DNA of 64,000 bases from Obelidium mucronatum (Eukaryota; Chytridiomycota; Chytridiomycetes; Chytridiales; Chytriomycetaceae): NCBI GenBank assembly GCA_025765595.1, contig JAIVFH010000027.1, positions 62,001-126,000 on the forward strand. The letters are read 5' to 3'. Under the pieces are notes generated by a model. It did no database searches. It was given only the letters and a program-made list of their open reading frames with translations, and was not told the DNA's origin. Both the position numbers and the translations under genes were made by a program. Positions 56,560-64,000 of the stretch are shown piece by piece; the stretch's first letter is position 1, and every line of letters begins with the position of its first letter.

Positions 56560-58242
56560 TCAAGCCTCCTTGTTTGGAGTGTACGCCGTTGCTGGAGCCT
56601 GGGTAGCGTTCGACGGTCGGTAGACATAGCTTTCATGAACAAGATAAAGGCAGGTATATGGAACCACCCCACGCTGCCCACCTGTGGCAGCATCTCCAAG
56701 AATATCGACACCTCCATCGTCCTTCACAAAAGTACGCAGCACTCTCGCACCCCAAGACGCACGTGAAGCTTCAGACACGCCAGAGACTTTTGGGGTACTT
56801 TGAATCTTTTTAACGTTCCTTTCCCCCTTCTTTCCTGAATTTGTCGCTTCCGGTTTGTATCTGTTATCTTCGACCTTGTGAACAATCGCCCAACCATCTT
56901 CGAAACACCGTCTCAACGTTCACATACTCCCCTCTTGCTAATGTTAATTCATCCGGCTCCGTGGCATTGAAAACTGTAAGAACCCGATGTTTCTGATTCA
57001 ACACAGCCACAGGAGGAGTCCATCGAGATGATCCACCAACGTTACGGTCAGGGGGGCCACGGCTGTCCAAGAATACATATGTTTTGACTTGACCAGTTAC
57101 TGGATCCACCATTGTCCTAACTGAGTTACCAATGTCCACTGGAGGTGTCGTGAGAGGAGTGACTTCTTGCATGCTTTTGATCTTGCTGAAGAGGTTGCTT
57201 CCAAATGAGTGAGTAGTACTTTTTCGAGACACTGACTTTGTAGTGGTAGGAGGCCCTTTTCCTTTTGCACTCTGTTTCCCGCTGCTGCTGCTCTCAGACG
57301 AGTCAGGATCCTTCAGGGGGATAACGTATCCATTTCCAGACACTTGACGCATTTCTACCTGGTCTTGTTCCGAGATGAAAGGGTTTTTGGAGTTGTTGTC
57401 GAACTCCTCTACGGCGTCGTTGATACTCTCGTCCCCATCGCCAGAGCTTTCGGCTTTGCTTCCATCATCAGAATCATCGTCCGATTCTTTCTTTGTGAGT
57501 TTCTTCTTCTTCTTCGGACGCAATCGTGTAAGGATTCTGTCGAACAAATTTGGCTTCTGCAAGTGCTTGCTGCGTGGCCCATCCATCCAAAACTTGCCCT
57601 TATCCTCCTAACCGGGCGAGCTTCTTCGAGCGAAAGATGGTAACAACAACAAAGAGAAGCAGAAGAAACGCTGTGCTCCCTCCAAGTCCTGCAGCCAAAG
57701 GTACATTGATTGGCGTGGTTGCTGGAGTTTGATGGTCACAAGGAGTGCCTGGATCCAGAACCACAACATTGGTTGTATCGGCTGGAAGGAATGACACTTT
57801 GCCCGCTGCATCGGTGTATGATCCAGTCAAAGTGTACTCGGTCTCGTTTGTGACTGGTGCCGAGACAGGCACTTGATACGAGAATGAGTTCGTCGAAGCA
57901 GTAATTGGGACGTTGTCCGCAATGGTAAGTGCCGTGGCGTTGCTCTTGTTGTCCTAGGATGGTATGTATTTGTAAATTGGAGTCCCGCAGCCCGACCAGG
58001 ACACTTACTCTGAGGAACAGCGTCAGTGTAACAGGAGTGTGTCCTGTCCAAACCGAGTTGGACCAACGCAAAGACACTGTTGCTCCGCGGTACAGCGTTA
58101 GTTTGCCGAACATTCCCTGGCAAGCCTTTCCATCGTCTTCAAGAACTGTGAAGAAGTCATACTCCGGAGTCGACTTCTCTGCGCCAAATCCTTCCAATGC
58201 AGCAGATCCTCCAAAGCTGCGTCGGTGCAACACTGGGGACAT
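56560..58242 (-). CDS. Membrane protein with extracellular Ser/Thr domain, one helix and cytosolic SH3 domain, two frame breaks
   Basis: Exons 58009-58242 and 56560-57953, phase 0; about 541 aa. The outer part includes LTLYRGATVSLRWSNSVWTG and an Ig-like segment (TNETEYTLTGSYTDAAGK). The single helix is GLGGSTAFLLLLFVVVTIF. The cytosolic part has a basic patch (RPKKKKKLTKKE), an acidic stretch, and a C-terminal SH3 domain (RVLTVFNATEPDELTLARGE, then FEDGWAIVHKV and GVVPYTCL). Fungal proteins of this plan link the wall to actin or MAPK signalling; that is inference. Extra bases near 57602 (just after the helix) and 56908 (inside the SH3) break the frame. The 5' end is uncertain: no signal peptide was found and a first exon may be missing. 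Confidence 0.65.
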
Positions 58243-58410
58243 TCGACTGATTAAGCAGCGGTTGGTGTTTGAGTGGTTTTCTAAAAAAAGGAGGCTTGTT
58301 GCCACACACCAACAATCATGAAAATAGGTATGAAAAGAGGTTCTACTTTATTTTTGCTGCTAATGCCTGAAAACAATGTTAAATAATGATGCGACAATGT
58401 TATGATGTTA

Positions 58411-59501
58411 TCACGCATTGACATGGTTGTAGTGGTCCCGGCGTTCAGATACATCCTGCTTTTGTCGTCTTCTGCGCCCACGGAAGCAACAGAAGTACAC
58501 CACTGCAAATACAATTGCCAAAAATAACGCAACGAATAACACAATCAAACCAATCCAGACACCACTCAGACCGGAGCTTGATCCATCACTGTTCTGGCTC
58601 TCAAGCTCTGGCGTGAATTTCCACCCAGGCGTTCCTTGGCCATTCTTTGTGCACTGATCTCCCAGAGCATTGATGTACCGAACTGTGCTGGATTGTTGTG
58701 ATGATTCTGTGCAAGAGTTGAGCGAGCATTTGTATGCTGAATTGGCCACTCCGCTTTCATTTGAGCAGAAGTTCTTCAACAATTCAGCTGTCGGCAGGTT
58801 AAATAAATTGGCAGCAGTGAAACAGCCAGTAGCACATGGCGGCAAAAGGGGGAGGCCACTGGGAGTCGCCGTGGCAGTCGCTGTGCCAGATGTGGATGGC
58901 GAAGAACTTAATGCAGAGATCGTTGACGAGATTGAAGTGGCGATTGTCGAAATTGTCGCTGTTGCGGTCGCGATGCCAGCTGAAATTGTTCCGTCATTCG
59001 CCGTTGGTTTGCCTGATCCAGCGGACTCGCTCGCACCAGTACTACTTGGAGAAGAGGTCCCTGCGTCTTGACTTGTGTTGCCATTAGAGCCGGATTCAGA
59101 GCCAGCACCTCCTGTAGCAGTAGCAGTCCCAGTGGAGCCACCCCACGTTGGAGGAAGGGGAGGTGTGAGACCGTTGCATGCCTCTAAACCAACACCAAGG
59201 AAGCAAAATTGACCACTGGGGCAATCATTGTCTCGTGTACATTGTGTGCCGCACTGAGAGTTGGCGTCTGCATAAGCCGACCCGCACCGACTGTTTGGAA
59301 TTGGCAAAGGTCCACAAGCAAGGGGATTGACATCAGCAAAACAACGCTGTCCGTCAGGGCATTCGCTGTCTACGGTCAGACATTGCTTTCCGCACTGCTG
59401 CATTTGCATTATCCCACGAAGTACCGCATCGAATACTCTGAGCTTGGGATACGCCAAGAAGAACAGAGAAGGCAGCTTGCGAGTAAGACCCTGTTGACCA
59501 T
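58411..59501 (-). CDS. Surface protein with two RCGxSW cysteine-rich modules and a transmembrane helix, two frame breaks, 362 aa
   Basis: Single exon. The signal peptide starts MVNRVLLASCLL and is completed after an extra T near 59460. The first module (RCGTSWDNANA then CGKQC) is split by an extra G near 59398. The second module is RCGSAYADANSQCGTQCTRD then CPSGQFCF. A long Thr/Ser/Ala/Gly stalk follows, then a CFEM-like region (LPPCATGCFTAA, FCSNESG, KCSLNSCTESS). The helix WIGLIVLFVALFLAIVFAVV is followed by a charged tail (FRGRRRRQKQDVSERRD). It is the same kind of protein as those at 54778 and 55779 on the other strand. Correcting both bases gives one open frame from signal peptide to stop. 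Confidence 0.75.
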
Positions 59502-60095
59502 CTTGTCTGGGAGTGTGTTTCGAAGCTGTTTTTTTGAAACGAAATTCACGTTTCGTGACAATATGCGTCTTTGATGGAATTGTTTTTCCTTATGGAATTT
59601 TCAGTTGGTTTCAAGGGGAAATGCAATTTTTCATGATTACGCCAAGCCCAGAATTCTGTTGTAATTACTGCTTTATGGGAGGTTGTCGTCAATATACTGG
59701 CCCCTCTTTCCAAAGGAGGAACGTAAATCCATAGGAAAATCTGCAGGAAATCCAAGTGGAGATCTGCCACGCCCCAGCCGAAAAGACGATGGACGAGAGC
59801 CAGAAAGAGTTCTCGCTGCCTCCAATACATGATGTTGAGAGCCGTCGAGTTTCTAAAACTATAATGGCTTTGGGGGGGAATGCCCACAAGTGGGTCCACA
59901 AAACTTCCCCCAATTCAACGCCATCAAAGCCTTCAATTGCGAGCATCACATATCCGAAAATCCGACACGCATCATTATGCACATACTGCAGCGAGGCCTG
60001 AAACAACTGGTAGCGAGGCTGAAGACGTGGAAGTGCGTCTGGGAGGCAAACGCGAATCTATTTGGGTACCAAGAAGCTCCTTAGTCAAGAAGCAT
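59502..60095. other. Intergenic region between divergent genes, with an unassigned minus-strand open stretch
   Basis: About 590 bp. On the minus strand 60051-59689 stays open (YQLFQASLQYVHNDACRIFG, then EVLWTHLWAFPP), and a second frame continues with RLFGWGVADLHLDFLQIFLW. These could be remnants of a membrane-protein exon, but there is no start, family match or splice support. No RNA gene was recognised. Confidence 0.4.
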
Positions 60096-62196
60096 ATGAA
60101 TCAAAACGGTACATACATTCATCAATTATTTCAAGTTTTATTCATATTTATTGTGAACCAGCAAAACCAAACACACTCTCCTCGTTATTGGCTCAAGGTT
60201 CATCTGTTAACCAAGTTCTTCGTCTGCTATCGAAATACGATAAATCCCACGCTGAACAGCATTCACATATCAAAAAACGGCATCTCCAACATCTCGCCCA
60301 TGCAGCAGGGAAATCTGCAAAAAAACAAGCTCATCAGAATTTGGAATCATTTGATGAATACCTGAAACGAAAATCAAAAGAGAATGGATTCGTTCGCGAA
60401 GTAGAACTGGGTATCTTGGCACTGGCACCGCCGATAGCCGAAGAACCGGAGGCTGAAGATGCCGATAAACAATGCACAGCTGCACAAACTCGATGGAGGC
60501 TGCTGAGTACAGCTGTGAAATCAAACGTGTATCAAGCAGTCACCGGAACCTACAAGTGTACAAACAGCAGAATCGATAGATCCTGGTACGGCCCATGTCA
60601 CATACCAACGAACAAATAAAAGGAAAACAAACCTGCAACAAAGACTCAAGCCGAGCTAATGACGCAGATTCGAGCACGAGCCCGTTGGCATTGGGCTGCA
60701 CAACGAATCTTATCACTGATCAAGACCACAAATATGTTCAAAACCAACGATAAAGAGGAAGACAACAAAAAAGAAAAGCTCAAGCAGTTGGAGGAGGAAG
60801 TGGAAGCGTTTGAGAGTCATGGCATTACCGCCAGTGCTATTGGTTTCAATATGCTTCAATACAAATTGTCTGAGAAAAAGTCAGTGTTGAGTCTGACAAA
60901 CCAAATGTTGCAAGCTTTATCAAAGGAAACATGGGCGAGATCGAAATCCGATTTGGGAGCGCTGGAAAAATTGTTTAACAGTCTGTCAGTGTTCGCCAAG
61001 TATGATCCTGGTGTCAGAAAAGCCCTTAGTCGAGTAATTCGCTTCAGTCATTTTGGCCCTCGACGAGTAATTATAAAGCAAGGCCACCCCGGGCAGTGCT
61101 TTTATATTGTCGCAGCTGGCATTTTAGAAGTCAAACAATCCCAAATCCTTCTGCCGCGTGTTGAAGACAATAATACGCAGCAAAATGATGCAAGTATAAT
61201 TGCCCACTTGCATTCAGGTGATAGCTTTGGGGAGGTTGCGTTGTTGAACGATATGAAGAGAAATGCTACAGTGGTTTCAAAGGTATGAATGACAATGAGG
61301 TGCTTTTCGCATAAACGTTCTAAAGAGAGGAAACCTTGAAAGACCAATACTGATCTCTTATGGATTAATCGAGAAGATTTTATGGTCGTATTGAAGGAAG
61401 AAGCGATTCGTGATATTGAAGAAAAGCAAACATTCATCGCATCAATTCCTTACTTTGGCCAGCTTCCAGCCTCCAGTATCAGTCAACTGGCATCCACGGC
61501 AAAGTTTCGAGAAGTTCCACCAAATACAAAAATATTTTCTGAAGGAGATTGTCCTGGAAACGTCTTTATTATGTGGTCGGATTGGACATAGTTTTTTTCC
61601 AATCCTGGTTACTCATTTATCATTTCCCCTTTCTCCGCAGTGAAGGAACCAGTCGTCTGGTGAAATGCGTGCAATTTGCGGAGGTCAACACTTATTCTCA
61701 CGGAAACACGCACTCTTTAACACCATACCCGCTTCGCCCCGATGCACATGTAGAATATGGATACAAAGTGGTTACTCGTCTACTCAAGATCGGAGATGGC
61801 GGTCCGGGTGACTTTTTTGGTGAAGAAGCGGCTATAGCAAACACTGGAACACCACATCAAATTATTCATCTTGGAAGCCAAGGAGTGAACGTGGATAAAT
61901 TTTCAAAGTTCCAATTCTCATTAATTTCAAACACAACAGTGCGCTATGTGCTATTGAACCGACACACATTTGCAAGAGAAATTATCCTCCAGCCACAATT
62001 ACTCAATCAAGCTGCGATGCGCGTCAAGGCGCTTGAATCTGGTTTGATAAACATTCCTTTGATTCAAGAAATGTACCTGAACCAAATCGCGTGGACAAAG
62101 TACAAAAAGACTGTTTCACATCAAGTAAAACACCAGCATTTGCTTAAAAAGTCTCAAATTCCCACGCTTCCTCATTTGAATACGAAAATTGCGTAA
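60096..62196 (+). CDS. Protein with two cyclic-nucleotide-binding domains, about 601 aa
   Basis: Exons 60096-60108, 60162-60526, 60644-61282, 61343-61575 and 61641-62196. The N-terminal 250 residues are helical and basic. The first cNBD has IIKQGHPGQCFYIVAAGILE and the phosphate-binding cassette HSGDSFGEVALLND. The second has VPPNTKIFSEGDCPGNVFIM and GPGDFFGEEAAIANTG. Cassettes of the FGE type followed by a small residue occur in CNBD2-like and ciliary proteins; without a kinase or channel domain this is probably a regulatory or flagellar protein. The third intron is uncertain: the same frame runs through a TAA at 60617-60619 into the next exon, so I propose an intron with donor GTGTAT at 60527. 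Confidence 0.7.
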
Positions 62197-62219
62197 TAAA
62201 GGATCGGTGATAGACGAGT

Positions 62220-63187
62220 TTATTTAAACATTGCCTTGTACATATTCTTTTCCTTGTCATTGAGTTCCTTTTCTCGCTTGGACAAATTGGCTAGCTCTTG
62301 CAAAATTGCTGCGTCTTTGGGCGCAATCTGATTTCGAAAAAAAAGAGTGTTACTACAAGTGTTCGCATTTTGGTGCGTAGAAACAAACCTCCAAAGCCTG
62401 CTTCAAAACTTCTTCCGCTTTATCAAACATGGCCAATCCCACATATGCTTGTCCCATTCTAAACAGCACTTTGACATTCTTGACATCCACCTCCAAAGCC
62501 TTGTCGCAAGCTTCCAATGCCTCTTTCAAATCCTTTGTCTTCAATAAGCTCGCCGCCAGGTTTGAATTCAGATTGAGCTTTAATTGGTTGAGTTCCTTGA
62601 TTTCTTCGGGAGTTGCTCCCCAAGTGTACTCAATTCGCGAAATTCCAAAACGATACGCCTTGGCAGCTTCCGCGTATTTTCCGGCTGCAAAACTGGCATT
62701 TCCACTGACTTTACTGTTGGTTGCGTCGACAATTTTTTTGGCGACAGGGTCTTCGAGCTTTGAGAGGGGGCAGTCAGTCAGGAGTAAAAAACAGCACATA
62801 ATTATGCAATACCGGTTTGCTTGAAATAACTTCGACTTCAAACAGAAGCGTTGCATTCGCCGGAATAGTTGGTGGGTTTCCTTCGGCACCATAAGCGTAG
62901 TCAGGGTCACAGAGCAACTCAGCCTTTTCGCCCACTTTCATAGTCAAAAGACCTTCGTCCCAACCCTTGATAACTCTTCCTTCAGAAACGTTGAAGTCGA
63001 GAGGGCGCTGTCTGTCTAAACTAGAGTCAAACTTTGCTCCCTTGGCCCCATCAACGTATAGGTAGCCCGTGTAGTGTACTGAGACGCTCGATCTGGGAGT
63101 AATCAGGTCTCCTTCTCCTTCTTGGATAACACGCTTGCGAAGCTTTGCATCGGGGGTCAAGTTTACAAATTCGGATTGTTCAGCCAT
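62220..63187 (-). CDS. FKBP-type peptidyl-prolyl isomerase with TPR domain, 283 aa
   Basis: Three exons: 62813-63187, 62389-62757 and 62220-62327. The FKBP domain (residues 10-115) has VSVHYTGYLYVDGAKGAKFD, the active-site blocks VIKGWDEGLLTMKVGEKAEL and YAYGAEGNPPTIPANATLLF, so it should bind FK506 and isomerise prolines. Three TPRs follow (GKYAEAAKAYRFGISRIEY, LNLNSNLAASLLKTKDLKEA, VLFRMGQAYVGLAMFDKAEE), then a helical tail (SKREKELNDKEKNMYKAMF), as in FKBP51/52-type Hsp90 co-chaperones, but with only one FKBP domain. The start at 63187 (MAEQSEFV) opens the domain. Intact in phase, unlike the related AIP-type gene at 13476. Confidence 0.9.
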
Positions 63188-63229
63188 GAATGTTTTTTCC
63201 AAGTTTTTCCAATATATTCCAAAGGAAAA

Positions 63230-63375
63230 ACCAAGGCGGCTCCCCGGGAGCCGACGTCTCCCCTCACGTGACAGGGAGCCAAACGATTTTGGCTCCCGGG
63301 GAGCCGCTCACTTTTATTCCAATCCATATTCCAAGGCGGCTCCCCCCTCCTAACCGGCTCCCCCCATTCTTAGCG
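63230..63375. repeat. GC-rich palindromic GGCTCCC repeat patch
   Basis: Five copies of a GGCTCCC core in 145 bp. Two are arranged as near-perfect palindromes (GGCTCCCCGGGAGCC near 63238 and GGCTCCCGGGGAGCC near 63290); three are one-sided copies with C4-C6 runs. The first and third copies are preceded by a shared flank (ATATTCCAA ... CCAAGGCGGCTCCC). It lies in the short spacer between the FKBP-TPR gene and a transposase fragment. Confidence 0.75.
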
Positions 63376-63483
63376 GGCTCCCCCTCAATCAAAACAAGAA
63401 AGTGTCATCAACAAACCATTGAAAACAGCAATGTCTGGGGAGGGCTATTTGATCCTCAAGTTTATTCAGCAACACTAAATCTG

Positions 63484-64000
63484 TCACTTCCCACAAGTTG
63501 AAGTGTTATGACCAGTCTTCCCACAAGTTTTGCACTTATACACCCGCTTTTTCGATTCCTCAGACAATAATCCAGATAAATCCACACCATTGTTTAACTT
63601 AAGTTGTTTTGCTTTCGCTCTTGAAACTTCAGTGCAATGGGCAAATCGTTTTTGCGAAGGGCGCCCAACAGGCTGATGCCACTCAGGGTCTTTGACATCT
63701 GCACTTGTCTTCACAACATTTCGCATTTCTTGGGCCAGCTCTTGGAGCTTGCGCGTTTTATCTGGGTCATTCAAGGTAATTGCCGCTTTGGCAACAAAAT
63801 CCGAGCTTTCCATCAGTTGAGCATGAAAGGTTGTACTTGAAATATTGTTTTCAGTCGGTTTTGAAAGCTGTGAGAGTGATTGCAATACTTCAGTCATGTT
63901 CTGGGTTCTGCTGTTTCCAAGTTGCTGACATGTGAACTCCGGAACTGTTCCTCCTGCAATACCAGTGATTGGTTGAGAATTCACCAGTCCGTCAAGCTGG
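63484..64000 (-). CDS. 3' end of a probable Mutator-like (MULE/FAR1-type) transposase, cut by the window edge
   Basis: The frame is open from the window edge to the stop at 63484, so the gene continues beyond 64000. The C-terminus has a PVGRPSQKRFAHC basic stretch and a CCHC zinc knuckle, YKCKTCGKTGHNTSTCGK. GRPxKKR followed by KCxxCGxxGHNxxTC is the usual ending of MULE-family and SWIM-type transposases. The visible part upstream (EVLQSLSQLSK, KTRKLQELAQEMRNVVKTS) is helical and shows none of the DDE catalytic residues, which would lie outside the window. A host zinc-knuckle protein is the alternative. Confidence 0.55.
   Translation of the reverse strand, partial: QLDGLVNSQPITGIAGGTVPEFTCQQLGNSRTQNMTEVLQSLSQLSKPTENNISSTTFHAQLMESSDFVAKAAITLNDPDKTRKLQELAQEMRNVVKTSADVKDPEWHQPVGRPSQKRFAHCTEVSRAKAKQLKLNNGVDLSGLLSEESKKRVYKCKTCGKTGHNTSTCGK

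Overview
The window is nuclear DNA from a fungus, most likely a chytrid (zoosporic) fungus. That placement is inference. It rests on dense gene packing on both strands, short GT-AG introns of about 45-120 nt in most genes, the standard genetic code, single-copy eukaryotic genes (RFC3, TBCD, FRG1, uL29m/mL47, SDHAF4, Ap4A phosphorylase, ceramide synthase), fungal mitochondrial Cce1/Ydc2-type resolvases, and a family of surface proteins with an RCGxSWxxANxxC cysteine-rich domain. I saw no tRNA, rRNA or CRISPR array.

Layout. 0-2.8 kb: glucose-6-phosphate 1-epimerase, a thioredoxin-like protein and an isocitrate-lyase/PEP-mutase superfamily enzyme. 2.9-13.3 kb: the most unusual region, two paralogous minus-strand genes. 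Each encodes a mitochondrial SAP + Cce1/Ydc2 Holliday-junction resolvase fused to a tandem array of an unrecognised two-part repeat (six units in one, three in the other). A GBP/atlastin-like GTPase and a small cysteine-rich membrane protein lie between them. One resolvase keeps its catalytic motifs but carries a one-base frame break; the other has lost most of its acidic catalytic residues. 13.5-28 kb: AIP-like co-chaperone, a long coiled-coil protein, a GNAT, an ankyrin protein, a choline-transporter-like protein and tubulin cofactor D. 28-34.5 kb: intact housekeeping genes. 34.5-42.4 kb: a NACHT-WD40 STAND protein, a MEKHLA-domain gene, and a nearly complete PIF/Harbinger transposon whose terminal repeat abuts the MEKHLA start codon. 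43-54.6 kb: coiled-coil protein, RFC3, a UvrD-type helicase, ceramide synthase, a DJ-1/PfpI protein, a DUF1003 protein and an unknown gene. 54.7-59.5 kb: a cluster of cell-surface proteins. 60-64 kb: a double cyclic-nucleotide-binding protein, an FKBP-TPR immunophilin, a GC-rich palindromic repeat patch and the 3' end of a probable Mutator-like transposase gene.

A cross-cutting feature is that many otherwise well-conserved genes are interrupted by single-base frame breaks. The great majority are one extra base, and removing that base restores both homology and intron phase. Several long genes have none. Residual long-read insertion errors, pseudogenes and +1 frameshifting are all possible; I favour sequence error, but the pattern should be checked because it decides how a dozen genes here should be read. 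Exon coordinates were derived by hand from splice sites and reading phase.
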